DNA of 52,558 nucleotides from UBA5209 sp034002865 (GTDB lineage: Bacteria > Patescibacteriota > Dojkabacteria > SC72). The stretch spans positions 1-52,558 of the forward strand of contig JAVEZR010000004.1 of the NCBI GenBank assembly GCA_034002865.1. Reading direction: 5' to 3'. Under the pieces are notes generated by a model. The model did not search any database, was not told the origin of the DNA, and saw nothing but the letters and a program-made list of their open reading frames with translations. Made by a program: the position numbers and the translations under genes. Of the stretch, positions 1-9,019 are shown one piece after another (position 1 is the first letter of the stretch; each line of letters opens with the position of its first letter).

Positions 1-866
1 ACAGGAGAAGACTCATTCATATCAATAACCTTCTTCCATGTACCTAAAGGCCCTAGATCTATTAATAACTCACCATATATATTTGTAATAGTTTGACTAT
101 ATTTCTCAAAAAAGTACTCTCCATCTTTATCTACTGCAGTAGCTATATCAATATACCAACCACCACTTTCATTTAATGAGCTAGAAAATACATTACTTCT
201 CTCCTGTGTACTCTCATCTAAATAGTTAAAATATACTACTCCATCTGTAACAGGCTTTAATTCATCAATAGCTATATCCTCATTCTGTGCATCCTTTATC
301 TGTCCATATGCTGGAAGAGGAGTATCCATAGCTTCAGGAATGGTAGTAGTCTTTACACTCTTCGCATCAGAAAAGTTCTTACTATTTAAAAACAGTAAAC
401 CATCTCCAACCATTACACTATACTCTTTCTCTTGATCTAAACCCTTAACCTGTATGTGATGTGTATAGTAGGTACCTCTTTCAGTAACAACTCTCTCTGT
501 TACAAAATCACTTACCTTTACTCCAAAAGAATTACTATTCCAAACAGTCTCAGCAGTCTCTTGAGCAGAAATTAACTCAGATATTCTTACATCCCTAGTA
601 TCATTAAAAATCTCTTTCTCAAATATATTAAAAGATATTGGTAAATTGTTATTACTCTCTATTACTCTAACAGCACCCTTTGTAGGAGTTTTAGTTGTCC
701 AACTTACAGTAAAAGAGCTAGAGCTAACATTAGAGTATTTTATATCTTTAGGTAATATCCTTACATAACCATATATAACTAATCCTATTAATGAGAGAAA
801 AAGAACAAGAGTAAATATCTTTAAATACTTCTTTACTCTATACTTAGTAATAACGGTGGTATCCAT
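1..866 (-). CDS. Partial membrane-anchored FN3 surface protein (C-terminus beyond left edge)
   Basis: This reading frame starts at ATG 866 on the minus strand and stays open to the window edge, giving about 288 residues with no stop, so the gene is cut by the window. Residues about 15-37 form one hydrophobic segment after a basic N-terminus, which reads as a signal anchor. It is followed by a fibronectin type III-like domain (about 42-180; core VSSSSFTVSWTTKTPTKG) and a second beta-rich region. The first 75 residues resemble the start of the protein at 4313-6463 (VSSDSVTVSWKTDVNTP), so the two are probably paralogs. The rest should lie outside the cell. It is transcribed divergently from the surface-protein pair at 994-3974. 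Function unknown; a surface or cell-wall protein is inferred. Confidence 0.75.
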   Translation of the reverse strand, partial: MDTTVITKYRVKKYLKIFTLVLFLSLIGLVIYGYVRILPKDIKYSNVSSSSFTVSWTTKTPTKGAVRVIESNNNLPISFNIFEKEIFNDTRDVRISELISAQETAETVWNSNSFGVKVSDFVTERVVTERGTYYTHHIQVKGLDQEKEYSVMVGDGLLFLNSKNFSDAKSVKTTTIPEAMDTPLPAYGQIKDAQNEDIAIDELKPVTDGVVYFNYLDESTQERSNVFSSSLNESGGWYIDIATAVDKDGEYFFEKYSQTITNIYGELLIDLGPLGTWKKVIDMNESSP

Positions 867-895
867 ACAAAACATAGATAATGTTAATTATGAAT

Positions 896-924
896 ATAGT
901 ACACAGGAATATATAATAGTGCAA
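896..924 (-). promoter_or_regulatory. Sigma70-like promoter for the partial FN3 gene
   Basis: On the minus strand TTGCAC (919-924) is followed after 17 bases by TACTAT (896-901). This predicts a start near 889 and a leader of about 23 bases before ATG 866. It overlaps no gene and shares the 127-base divergent spacer with the plus-strand promoter. Confidence 0.45.
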
Positions 925-933
925 GATATCAGT

Positions 934-961
934 TTGACAACATATTGAAATCCTTTAAAAT
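934..961 (+). promoter_or_regulatory. Sigma70-like promoter for the surface-protein pair
   Basis: A perfect -35 box TTGACA (934-939) is followed after 16 bases by TAAAAT (956-961). The predicted start is near 968, about 26 bases before ATG 994. No Shine-Dalgarno sequence lies between it and the start codon. Confidence 0.6.
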
Positions 962-993
962 TACTAAGTAAATATACTTAAACAACAAACAGT

Positions 994-1557
994 ATGATAT
1001 TTCAAAGAAACTTTTTTAAATATATATCTTCCCTACTAATAGCTGTAATGCTGTTTACAAGCATAGTAAATATATACGCACAAGACCTACTGTATACACC
1101 TCATCCTAACTTTAATAGTGTGGCTATTAATAATGAAGTTGTTAGAAAAGAGGATGAAGGCTTTGTAAAAGTAAAGTATTTAGATGCTGTAAAGATAGCT
1201 GGAAGTGGTAATCCAGGTAGTACAGTAGAGCTATATTTTGGTGATCAATCGTATGAGAGTACAGTAGATGAATATGGTAATTGGTTTGTACTCTTTAGTA
1301 TTATGAATTTGGATGAAGGTAGCTATCCTGTAGAGGTAAAACTTAATAACTTGAATCAAAGAGAACACTTTATTACATTAGTTGTAGTTGAGGATAGTCC
1401 AATAGAGGGTAGTAACTCACAGGAGGTGGTTCCTGAGAAAGAGGTTGATAGTGCTTCTCCATCTTTCTTTGTATATGCAACATCCGTAATTATATCTTTC
1501 ACTTTAGGTTGGGTATTTAGCTTTCTTTATTACAGAGATAAAAAAGGAAGAAGATGA
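994..1557 (+). CDS. Secreted, C-terminally anchored Ig-like protein
   Basis: This is a 187-residue protein. Residues about 1-29 look like a signal peptide (basic start, hydrophobic core, end at IYAQ). Residues about 50-130 form an immunoglobulin-like beta sandwich; GSGNPGSTVELYF and DEYGNWFVLF fit bacterial Ig-like modules that carry an adhesin-like repeat. A hydrophobic segment at about 156-180 is followed by RDKKGRR, giving a C-terminal membrane anchor with the Ig domain outside. Its stop overlaps the start of the next gene (ATGA at 1554-1557), so the two are co-translated and their products may act together at the surface. No enzyme motif is visible. Exact function unknown. Confidence 0.75.
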   Translation: MIFQRNFFKYISSLLIAVMLFTSIVNIYAQDLLYTPHPNFNSVAINNEVVRKEDEGFVKVKYLDAVKIAGSGNPGSTVELYFGDQSYESTVDEYGNWFVLFSIMNLDEGSYPVEVKLNNLNQREHFITLVVVEDSPIEGSNSQEVVPEKEVDSASPSFFVYATSVIISFTLGWVFSFLYYRDKKGRR

Positions 1558-3974
1558 TGATAAGTAAGAATATCGAAAAAAATCCTTCTTCTGAATATAT
1601 CGTTAAGATTGAATGGGAAATGAAGGAAATAGCGAAAGCTTTAGGTATCATACTTTTTGCTGCACTTATCTTTTCAGCTTTTCTATTCTATCAGAGAGAT
1701 AGTACACCAATATCATATGCTGCATGTCCTGATGGTTGTTACCCACACGCTGTCTGTGGATGTACTGGCTATAACGGTTGTAGTGGTCCAAGCTGTAGTA
1801 CTTGCGATAATGGTCCCTGTGGAAGCTGTACTCCAGATCCTTGTAGTACCTACTATACTGAAACAAATACAGGTTGTTCACAATCGAACCAATATTGTAC
1901 TAGAACATACTGTACTGGAGGCTCCTGTGGTACATCAACTCGCTCCTGCTATCTAGTAAAATATACACTCACATACAGTGCTGGTACAGGCGGATATATA
2001 TCAGGAACGACTCCTCAAGGAGTATGTAGAGGAAGCAACGGTACGCAAGTCACAGCGGTTCCTAACAGTGGCTATCACTTTGTTAATTGGAGCGACTCAG
2101 TATCTACAGCCTCAAGAACTGATACTAGTGTAGTTGCAGATAAGAGTGTAACTGCTAACTTTGCTGTTTCAAACCAAGCCCCTACTTCACCAACAGAGCT
2201 GAAAACAAACAACATTACGAATCCTAGTGGAGTAACTGGGAACCCACTATTTAAAGCTAAGTTCCAAGATCCTAATACAGGTAATACAGGAATCTACTAC
2301 CGTATTCAAGTAAACACAACCTCTGCTTTTAATGGTACAGATTACTGGTATAGTGCACAAACCAGTATGACTGCAACAGCAATTGGGTCTTACTCCCCAG
2401 ATATTACATATGCAGGGACAACACTTCCTTTAAATGGCTCAACCTTTTACTGGAGGATACAGTTTTGGGATAACTACGGTGCACAGGGAGCTTGGTCTAC
2501 AGGTACAAATACCTTTACTATGAATACACCACCTAGCTCTCCTACTGGACTTCAAACTAATGGTGCTACTAATCCAACAGGGATTACTCTACCACCTCAA
2601 TTTAGAGCTATATTTCAGGATCCTAATACAGGGAATACAGGAACAAAGTATGAGATAGAGGTTAATACCAACTCTGCTTTCACTGGTACTATGATGTGGC
2701 AAAGTGGTTTACAAAATATGACTACTACAGCAATAGGGGCATACTCACCACAGATTACATATGCAGGTTCTACTCTTACTGAAAATGGTGCTACATACTA
2801 TTGGAGAATTAGATTTGCAGATAACTATGGTACTGTAGGCTCTTGGTCAACAGGTACAAATACCTTCACTATGAATACACCACCTAGCTCACCAACTGAA
2901 TTACAAACTAACAGTGCTGCAAATCCGATAGGGCTAGTAGCATCTCCTCAGCTTAGAGCTAAATTCCAAGATCCAAACTCTGGTAATACTGGTACAAAAT
3001 ATGAAATACATGTTAATACGAACTCTTCTTTTACAGGTACATCTATGTGGCAAAGTGGGTTGCAGAACATGACTTCAACAGCAATAGGGGTATACTCACC
3101 CCAAATTACATATGCAGGTACAGCACTACCTTTAACTGGAGTAACATACTACTGGAGAATTAGATTTGCGGATAACTATGGAACTGTAGGTTCATGGTCT
3201 CCTGCTGCACAGTTTACAATGAATACTGCTCCTTTAGCTCCTAGCTCTATGTATACAGAGGGCAGTACTAACCCTGCAAATGTTACTGATATAACTCCAG
3301 AGTTTAGTGCAATATTTCAAGATTCAGACACAGGAAATACTGGAGTACACTATGAAATTCATGTTAATACAGCCTCTGATTTTACCGGTACATCTATGTG
3401 GCAAAGTGGTAAAACAGCTATATCTCCAATCGCTATTGGTGCAAGATCAACTGACATCTCATACGCTGGAACTACATTGAGTACAAATGGTACTACATAT
3501 TATTGGAGAATGAAGTTCTGGGACAACTTAGGTACAGAGAGTGCTTGGTCATCTACAGCTCAATTTATAATGCAAGGTGCTCCATTAGCACCTACAGATT
3601 TACTTACAGATGGTAGTACAAATCCTCAGTTTCTTCTTACCCTTACTCCAACCTTAAGTGCTGTATACAATGATCCTAATGGGCACAATGCAAGTGCGTA
3701 TGAAATAAATATAAATACAAATTCCTCTTTCACTGGTACTGTAATGTGGAATAGTGGGAAAGTAAATACTACTGTCTCTGAAGGAAGTAGATCTCCTAAC
3801 TATACATATAACGGTACAGCTCTTTTACCTGATAGCACGACATACTACTGGAGAATTAGATTCTGGGATGTTGATAATTTACAGGGTGCATGGTCTGCAA
3901 CTAATAGCTTTGTATCAAACCTTAATAGACAGTATTACAAGGGATTAAGAATGAAAGGATTACAGTTAAGGTAA
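1554..3974 (+). CDS. Large repeat surface protein: Cys-rich head, InlB-like repeat, five FN3-like repeats
   Basis: The 806-residue protein has a cytoplasmic N-terminus and one hydrophobic segment (about 28-48). After that come a very cysteine-rich stretch (about 57-135, many C-x-x-C and C-x-x-x-C pairs), one InlB-B-like or Flg_new-like repeat (about 142-205; GYHFVNW is typical), and five tandem FN3-like repeats starting at residues 207, 324, 441, 557 and 674. Each repeat is 116-117 residues, with the signatures KFQDPNTGNTG, VNTNSSFTGT and TYYWRIRFWDN. The tail is short and basic with no sorting signal or second TM. The anchor is therefore N-terminal and the repeats form an extracellular stalk. 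It is co-translated with the Ig-like gene before it. Adhesin or cell-contact function is inferred only from architecture. Confidence 0.8.
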   Translation: MMISKNIEKNPSSEYIVKIEWEMKEIAKALGIILFAALIFSAFLFYQRDSTPISYAACPDGCYPHAVCGCTGYNGCSGPSCSTCDNGPCGSCTPDPCSTYYTETNTGCSQSNQYCTRTYCTGGSCGTSTRSCYLVKYTLTYSAGTGGYISGTTPQGVCRGSNGTQVTAVPNSGYHFVNWSDSVSTASRTDTSVVADKSVTANFAVSNQAPTSPTELKTNNITNPSGVTGNPLFKAKFQDPNTGNTGIYYRIQVNTTSAFNGTDYWYSAQTSMTATAIGSYSPDITYAGTTLPLNGSTFYWRIQFWDNYGAQGAWSTGTNTFTMNTPPSSPTGLQTNGATNPTGITLPPQFRAIFQDPNTGNTGTKYEIEVNTNSAFTGTMMWQSGLQNMTTTAIGAYSPQITYAGSTLTENGATYYWRIRFADNYGTVGSWSTGTNTFTMNTPPSSPTELQTNSAANPIGLVASPQLRAKFQDPNSGNTGTKYEIHVNTNSSFTGTSMWQSGLQNMTSTAIGVYSPQITYAGTALPLTGVTYYWRIRFADNYGTVGSWSPAAQFTMNTAPLAPSSMYTEGSTNPANVTDITPEFSAIFQDSDTGNTGVHYEIHVNTASDFTGTSMWQSGKTAISPIAIGARSTDISYAGTTLSTNGTTYYWRMKFWDNLGTESAWSSTAQFIMQGAPLAPTDLLTDGSTNPQFLLTLTPTLSAVYNDPNGHNASAYEININTNSSFTGTVMWNSGKVNTTVSEGSRSPNYTYNGTALLPDSTTYYWRIRFWDVDNLQGAWSATNSFVSNLNRQYYKGLRMKGLQLR
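2172..3920 (+). repeat. Five tandem 351-bp coding repeats
   Basis: Repeat units begin near 2172, 2523, 2874, 3222 and 3573 and each encodes one 116-117 residue FN3-like module. Units 2 and 3 are closest at the DNA level: the stretch around 2510-2545 recurs almost unchanged around 2847-2890, including ggtacaaatacctt and atgaatacaccacc. This pattern fits expansion by recombination inside the gene. Confidence 0.85.
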
Positions 3975-3994
3975 TATACATATTCTAAGTACTG

Positions 3995-4003
3995 TGATAA
4001 AAT
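3995..4003 (+). promoter_or_regulatory. Extended -10 promoter of tRNA-Pro
   Basis: TGA-TAAAAT (TGn plus -10 hexamer at 3998-4003) lies 10 bases before the tRNA. The predicted start is near 4010. Confidence 0.5.
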
Positions 4004-4013
4004 CTTGTGTCTA

Positions 4014-4090
4014 CGGGGAGTAGTTCAGTTGGCTAGAACGCTGCGTTTGGGACGCAGAGGCCGCAGGTTCAAGTCCTGTCTCCCCGACCA
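4014..4090 (+). tRNA. tRNA-Pro (anticodon TGG)
   Basis: Cloverleaf read by eye: acceptor CGGGGAG pairs with CTCCCCG, anticodon stem CTGCG/CGCAG with loop TTTGGGA, T arm GTTCAAGTC. The discriminator is A and the 3' CCA is encoded. Confidence 0.95.
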
Positions 4091-4118
4091 CTATATATAA
4101 TTTCTACTCTCTATATTT

Positions 4119-4310
4119 ATGAAAAAAGATATGCTCTCTAAGTTTAGAACTGTAGCATTCGTTTTAACCGTACTAACTATAATCCCCCTATTTATAAAAT
4201 ACCTTACGGGACAAGAAAGTAGTAATACCCTTATTATAGATTTACATGTTTGGATTGGATTAGCTTTCGTAATACTCGCTACTGTAAGTATGATAAAAAA
4301 GAGAAAGTAA
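4119..4310 (+). CDS. Small two-TM membrane protein
   Basis: This 63-residue protein has two hydrophobic segments (about 9-29 and 38-58), a short loop (LTGQESSNT) and a basic tail KKRK, so both ends should face the cytoplasm. The second segment contains LHVWIGLAFV, which faintly recalls heme-binding cytochrome b561 or DUF4405-like helices, but one His is too little to claim that. An AT-rich TATATAAT lies about 20 bases upstream, next to the tRNA-Pro gene. It is convergent with the next gene. Function unknown; the gene call rests on TM pattern and position. Confidence 0.5.
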   Translation: MKKDMLSKFRTVAFVLTVLTIIPLFIKYLTGQESSNTLIIDLHVWIGLAFVILATVSMIKKRK

Positions 4311-4322
4311 GGCTACTTTTTT
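4301..4322 (+). terminator. Possible bidirectional terminator between convergent genes
   Basis: AAAGTA-AGGC-TACTTT forms a stem with a 4-base loop (extendable to about 9 pairs with G-U pairs) and runs into T6 on the plus strand. It overlaps both convergent stop codons. Confidence 0.4.
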
Positions 4323-6463
4323 AGAAATATACCCTGATTACTCTCTAGCTTTAGATCATCTCCATATACTGTACTATCCTCTTCCTCTCTTCTGTAGTTA
4401 AATAGACCTAATTCTTTTGACCATACTGCTACTACATCCACACCTATATCGCTTTTCTTTAGGTTAGAGATTAAGGTAGACGCTTTGTATGACTTAGAAT
4501 ATAAAGAGCCACCTACTAGATTCCATCCCTCACTTAATGGTAAGTACTTAGATGCACTATCTTTCCAACCATCAATATTTAGCACTGTATCTTCACTACT
4601 TATAATTAGATATCCTTTATTCTGTTTAAATACAAAATCATTACCAGCAAATGGTACTGTTTCAGACTTCTTTACAATATCCTTCCACTCATAGCCCTCA
4701 AAGTTAGCTATTAAAAGAATACTGCTATTCGTTTCAATTAGATTAGATGCATGCATACCAGTAGCTTTATATGTAGGTTCAAAATCAAAACCAACAAAGT
4801 TGACTCCCTTTTGAAGCTCAATTTTATAAGTAGAGAGCTTATTCCTACTCTCACACTGTGATTGAGTTGTAACACTCTCATCAAAATCTTTACCTACTGA
4901 TTTTGGCAACCATTGATATATACCCTCTCTAAAGAAACAGCCTTTATCATTAGCATACTCTTTACATGCTTGGCTAGTGGTAATATCTGGTACTACCTTT
5001 GTACATACTGATTTTGGATACCACATAACATCGTTACCAACCTCACAACAAACAGCCTCATACTTAACCTCACAAGCACTCTCTACCTTACCTTTAATCT
5101 CTACAGAGTACTCTAGCTTACCATCATATATACTTCTTCCACTCTTCCATATATCAGAACAGCTTTTACCCTCTGCGTTGTTTTCATAGTCCCCCTGGAA
5201 CTGTTCCTGGTTATCTATCTTTAGGGCACAACATAGTGGTCCACTTGGTTTCTCCCATCCACCACCACCATCATCATCTCCTCCTCCTGATTTTGGTAAA
5301 CCTGTAACTTGGGATGGTAACTTTCTTCCGTTTGTTACCCATCCATACACCATCTCTATACCTTTGTAGTAATCTATTCCGACTTGTCTCTTTACTGCAT
5401 CATTCTCATTACAGCTTCCCCATCTATACATATTTCCCCACGCTTCCCAGGCAGAGAGTTCTGGACAAGTGTATGTGTGCTTTAGTTTAAGAAAGTAAGT
5501 AATCTGAGCATTAAAGTCCTGTGGTGGTGCAGATGCTTGTCCATGTATTCCGAAGTCTTCTACTATTCCAGAGATATCAGAATTCTGAGTATAGTTGCTT
5601 GCTCCAGATTCATTTAACCAAATTGTTAGTGCAAATGCAGGATCTACTCCCTCTCTTTTAGCACGCAGTATTACATCATTGTAGCACTCTTGAGCATAGT
5701 TTTTACCCCTATTTCCTACCCATCTGGATGCTAACTCTTCAAACTTCTCTTTACTTACACCATCAAAAGTTTGAGCAGGAGCATTCTGATTACAATTTAT
5801 CTCAGCAGCAGTAACAGAGAGTGGGTTCATTGAAAGATTACTTGTAGGAGTAAAATACTCAATCTTTTTTAATTGTGTACTCTCTTTATCCCACTCTACA
5901 TTAAACTCCTCTTTATCTATCACCACACCACCAAACCTATTTGCATATTCACTCCTTACATCTGAGTACTCCCTTGTTTTAGTATTGTACAAAGCAACAT
6001 ATATTAACTCATTAGGGAGAGCTGCTATCTCTTCTACAAGAGGTAGTGAGATTTCATCTTTACTCTCTAAAGTTTGAAAGTAAAACTCTTTAAGAGCAAA
6101 AGCCTCTATCTCATCAGTAGTAGACTCTTTAGAAGCACTCCACTCTCTATTACTGTCTGAAATATTAAAATTGTACTTACTAAGCTCATTTAATCCACTT
6201 AGTACAACCCTATGTGAATTCGTTAAAGTATCGCTACCTAATAGCTTCTCACTCTCTCCAATTTTAATGTATGAAGGTGTATTAACATCTGTTTTCCATG
6301 ATACTGTTACAGAGTCACTTGAAACATCAGATATTAATACATCATATGGTGTAGCCTTCACATACTCCCAATGCTGTATATATCTAAAAGCAGCGTAACC
6401 AAAGAGTGAAAGTACAGAGATACTTAATATTAACCAAACAAAAAGTTTTTTAGGTACTCTCAT
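4313..6463 (-). CDS. Membrane-anchored FN3 plus lysozyme-like domain protein
   Basis: The 716-residue protein has a signal anchor (about 7-26), an FN3-like domain (about 38-120), a linker, and a lysozyme/lytic-transglycosylase-like helical domain (about 230-385). In the last, LNESGASN places a candidate catalytic Glu at E285. Then follow a Gly/Asp-rich linker, a Cys-rich region (about 408-512) and two related C-terminal modules, each with a GWNLVG/GVNFVG motif. The bulk should be extracellular, acting on peptidoglycan or at the surface. The FN3 and anchor match the partial gene at the left edge. Its ATG shares one base with the stop of the upstream methyltransferase gene (TAATG), so it ends a mutL-methyltransferase run. 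Enzyme activity is inferred from fold-level similarity and one Glu. Confidence 0.7.
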   Translation of the reverse strand: MRVPKKLFVWLILSISVLSLFGYAAFRYIQHWEYVKATPYDVLISDVSSDSVTVSWKTDVNTPSYIKIGESEKLLGSDTLTNSHRVVLSGLNELSKYNFNISDSNREWSASKESTTDEIEAFALKEFYFQTLESKDEISLPLVEEIAALPNELIYVALYNTKTREYSDVRSEYANRFGGVVIDKEEFNVEWDKESTQLKKIEYFTPTSNLSMNPLSVTAAEINCNQNAPAQTFDGVSKEKFEELASRWVGNRGKNYAQECYNDVILRAKREGVDPAFALTIWLNESGASNYTQNSDISGIVEDFGIHGQASAPPQDFNAQITYFLKLKHTYTCPELSAWEAWGNMYRWGSCNENDAVKRQVGIDYYKGIEMVYGWVTNGRKLPSQVTGLPKSGGGDDDGGGGWEKPSGPLCCALKIDNQEQFQGDYENNAEGKSCSDIWKSGRSIYDGKLEYSVEIKGKVESACEVKYEAVCCEVGNDVMWYPKSVCTKVVPDITTSQACKEYANDKGCFFREGIYQWLPKSVGKDFDESVTTQSQCESRNKLSTYKIELQKGVNFVGFDFEPTYKATGMHASNLIETNSSILLIANFEGYEWKDIVKKSETVPFAGNDFVFKQNKGYLIISSEDTVLNIDGWKDSASKYLPLSEGWNLVGGSLYSKSYKASTLISNLKKSDIGVDVVAVWSKELGLFNYRREEEDSTVYGDDLKLESNQGIFLKK

Positions 6464-7176
6464 TACCTTTTAGCTAATATTAAATATGTAGTTGGTATAT
6501 CTGTAATTTTAAAATCTTTAACCATTCTCCAGTCAGAGATACTCAATGTTTTAATATACTCATCCTTACCTGTAATATCAACAGAGATACATAGGTCGGT
6601 ATTTGGATTACATACCTCTAAGATATCTCTAAACAGAGAGCTATTTCTGTATGGGGCTTCTATAAAGAGCTGGGTTTGATTCCTACGTAAAGACTCTCTC
6701 TCTAGCTGTTTAATCTTACTCTTTCTTTTCATAGGGTCTCTTGGTAGATATCCATGAAAGAGAAAAGATTGACCATTTAGTCCTGAACCCATTAAAGAAA
6801 GGAGTATAGAGGAAGGACCAACCATAGGGACAACCTTAATACCAAGCCTATGACACTCTCTTACAACCATACTGCCAGGGTCTGCTACTGCAGGAGAGCC
6901 TGCATCACTCATTAAACCAACATCAAAACCAGCGATAAGGGGCTCTATTAAATATGCAATATCGCTATTCCTAGAGTGTTCATCTAAAACTCTCATATCT
7001 ATATCTTGAATTACAATATCTAAACCAGATAGATGTCTTCTAGCTACCTTAGCTGTTTCAACTATGTAATACTTCAAACCCTTTACTATCTCTAAATCAG
7101 AGCTTTTTAGTTCATCCTTAATAGCTCTATTACTTAAAGATGTTGGTACTAAGTACAGAGTTCCTAAATTTTTCAT
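6463..7176 (-). CDS. RsmI-like SAM-dependent methyltransferase (tetrapyrrole methylase fold)
   Basis: The 237-residue protein belongs to the tetrapyrrole methylase family, rRNA branch. Diagnostic stretches are GTLYLVPTSL at the start, LMSDAGSPAVADPG (about 93-106), VPMVGPSSILLSLMGSG, and FLFHGYLPRDP. RsmI 2'-O-methylates C1402 of 16S rRNA using SAM. This version is shorter than E. coli RsmI (286) and resembles the shorter paralogs common in Bacteroidetes and CPR, so the exact target base is uncertain. It lies between mutL and the lysozyme-like gene, overlapping both by one base (TAATG). Co-transcription with mutL is therefore likely. Confidence 0.8.
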   Translation of the reverse strand: MKNLGTLYLVPTSLSNRAIKDELKSSDLEIVKGLKYYIVETAKVARRHLSGLDIVIQDIDMRVLDEHSRNSDIAYLIEPLIAGFDVGLMSDAGSPAVADPGSMVVRECHRLGIKVVPMVGPSSILLSLMGSGLNGQSFLFHGYLPRDPMKRKSKIKQLERESLRRNQTQLFIEAPYRNSSLFRDILEVCNPNTDLCISVDITGKDEYIKTLSISDWRMVKDFKITDIPTTYLILAKR

Positions 7177-8972
7177 TAATATGTTCTTTCAAAATTCATA
7201 TCTATCTCACTCAATTTTAATTTCCATACAGCAGGTCTACCGTGTGGACAGCTATACGGATTCTCACATACAATTAATCTTTTATACATATCTACCATCT
7301 CTTGCCTATGAAGAGCTTGACCACTCCTCACACTACTATGACAAGACATTGTTGCATATATATCCTCTTTTAATCTAGTAATCTCCTTTGAAATGCTACT
7401 TACATTCTCACTTAGAGAGAATATTTCATCTAGAAATTTCTTAAAATCAGTATTTACAAACTCAACAGGTACGGTTGTAATAGATATGTGATCTTTAAGT
7501 ACATCATACTTAATACTTACCTCTTCAAAGAATTTCTTTAGCTCTTCCATTTCAGTTAACTGCACCTTAGACATTTCAATCTGTATTGGTACTAGTAAGT
7601 TCTGGCTCTCTATTTCATTCTTTTTAGCATTCTTAAGCTTCTCAAATGTAATTCTCTCTGCTGCAGCGTGCTGATCTATTACCCAAAGGGTTTCATTTTC
7701 AAACTCTATAACTATGTATTTGTTAAATATCTGAAAAATGTTTCTAAATGAAGCAAACTCTGTTTTCTCAAATTCAAAAGGTCTTGGTTTAACAAAAGAG
7801 CCCTCCCTTTCTCTAACATACCCATCACCACTACTATCTAATACCTCTTTACTAAAAAGAAGACTATCCTTTACAGAGCTACTTCTACTTTGCCCAAAAG
7901 AGATATCCCTACTTGGAGTTGATGGCGTATACTCCCTACTCTCTACTCTGTATGAAGTAACACCCTCTACTGCCTTCTTAACAGCCTCCTGTACTGCAGA
8001 GTAGACACGATATGGGTTAAGGAATCTAACTTCCTCTTTCCTTGGATGAACATTTACATCAATTAGCTCTGGATTAATATTTAGAAGAAGTATATATGGG
8101 ACTCTCTGTCCATGAGGAATATATCTTTCAAAACCTTGGTACACTGCCCTTGCAATCCCGTTATCTTTAATGGGTCTAGCATTTACAAATATATACTGAT
8201 GATTAGCTCTCTTTTGATGATCAGAAGGGTGTCCGACATATCCAGATATTTTAGTTCCACTACCATCATAGAAGACCTTTATCATTCTCTTCACAAAATC
8301 CTCTTTTAGTAATGACTCTATTCTCTCTTTCTCAATCGTATTTGGTTTAGAATTAGGAATACTCTTTAAATCAAATATCGCCTTACTATCCCTCTCTAAG
8401 ATGAAGTGGATGTTGGGATATATTAAGAAATATGGAAAGAGCATCTCTAACACTCTCTTGTACTCAGTTTGGGCACTCTTAAGGAACTTTCTTCTTGCTG
8501 GTACATTCTCAAAAAGGTTTTCAACAGTAATAGCGGTACCAGATTCCCTTGCACTACTTTTTACAGTACCCTGTTTACCATCCTTAGTAACAAGTTGACT
8601 ACCTACCTCTTCATCACTGTACTTAGATATTACTTTTATATTGGATACTGAAAGTATTGTAGAGAGAGCCTCTCCTCTAAAGCCCATTGTCAAAAGATTG
8701 TTTAAATCCTCAAAAGATGAAATCTTACTAGTAGTATGTGCAGTAAATATCTCTGAGATATTCTCTCTTGGAATACCTACCCCGTTATCACTTACCTCTA
8801 TCAAATCCATACCACCATTCACAACCTTTATCCTAATCTCTGTAGCCTTAGCATCTATACTGTTATCCAGTAACTCTTTAACAACAGATGCAGGTCTTTC
8901 AATGACCTCTCCCGCCGCTATCTGATTTACTAACTCCTGTGGTAATTTGTTTAATACAACTGTTGTATTCAT
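7176..8972 (-). CDS. mutL: DNA mismatch repair protein MutL (endonuclease type)
   Basis: MutL couples mismatch recognition by MutS to strand incision. The N-terminal GHKL ATPase motifs are clear: VNQIAAGEVIERPASVVKEL, DNGVGI and TMGFRGEALSTI. The C-terminal dimerisation/nuclease domain has DQHAAAERITFE, matching the DQHA(x)2E(x)4E metal-binding motif, and CPHGRPAV. It should therefore nick DNA itself, as in bacteria without MutH. I chose ATG 8972 (598 residues); the longer reading from 9017 adds 15 atypical residues and would consume the whole spacer to uvrB. The gene is divergent from uvrB with 47 bases between starts. MutS is not in the window. Confidence 0.93.
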   Translation of the reverse strand: MNTTVVLNKLPQELVNQIAAGEVIERPASVVKELLDNSIDAKATEIRIKVVNGGMDLIEVSDNGVGIPRENISEIFTAHTTSKISSFEDLNNLLTMGFRGEALSTILSVSNIKVISKYSDEEVGSQLVTKDGKQGTVKSSARESGTAITVENLFENVPARRKFLKSAQTEYKRVLEMLFPYFLIYPNIHFILERDSKAIFDLKSIPNSKPNTIEKERIESLLKEDFVKRMIKVFYDGSGTKISGYVGHPSDHQKRANHQYIFVNARPIKDNGIARAVYQGFERYIPHGQRVPYILLLNINPELIDVNVHPRKEEVRFLNPYRVYSAVQEAVKKAVEGVTSYRVESREYTPSTPSRDISFGQSRSSSVKDSLLFSKEVLDSSGDGYVREREGSFVKPRPFEFEKTEFASFRNIFQIFNKYIVIEFENETLWVIDQHAAAERITFEKLKNAKKNEIESQNLLVPIQIEMSKVQLTEMEELKKFFEEVSIKYDVLKDHISITTVPVEFVNTDFKKFLDEIFSLSENVSSISKEITRLKEDIYATMSCHSSVRSGQALHRQEMVDMYKRLIVCENPYSCPHGRPAVWKLKLSEIDMNFERTY

Positions 8973-9004
8973 ACAAAATATTCTAACACAGATTTGATTT
9001 AATC

Positions 9005-9013
9005 TGTTAAAAT
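9005..9013 (+). promoter_or_regulatory. Extended -10 promoter of uvrB, leaderless geometry
   Basis: TGT-TAAAAT (TGn extended -10; hexamer 9008-9013) ends 6 bases before ATG 9020. Transcription would start at or next to the start codon. No Shine-Dalgarno sequence is present. Confidence 0.55.
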
Positions 9014-9019
9014 GCATGT

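Noticed and set aside
2172..3920. CRISPR or satellite array
   Set aside because: The 351-bp units are in-frame coding modules of one protein, not short repeats with spacers.
8973..9017. 15-residue N-terminal extension of MutL
   Set aside because: Not typical of MutL and leaves no promoter space before divergent uvrB.
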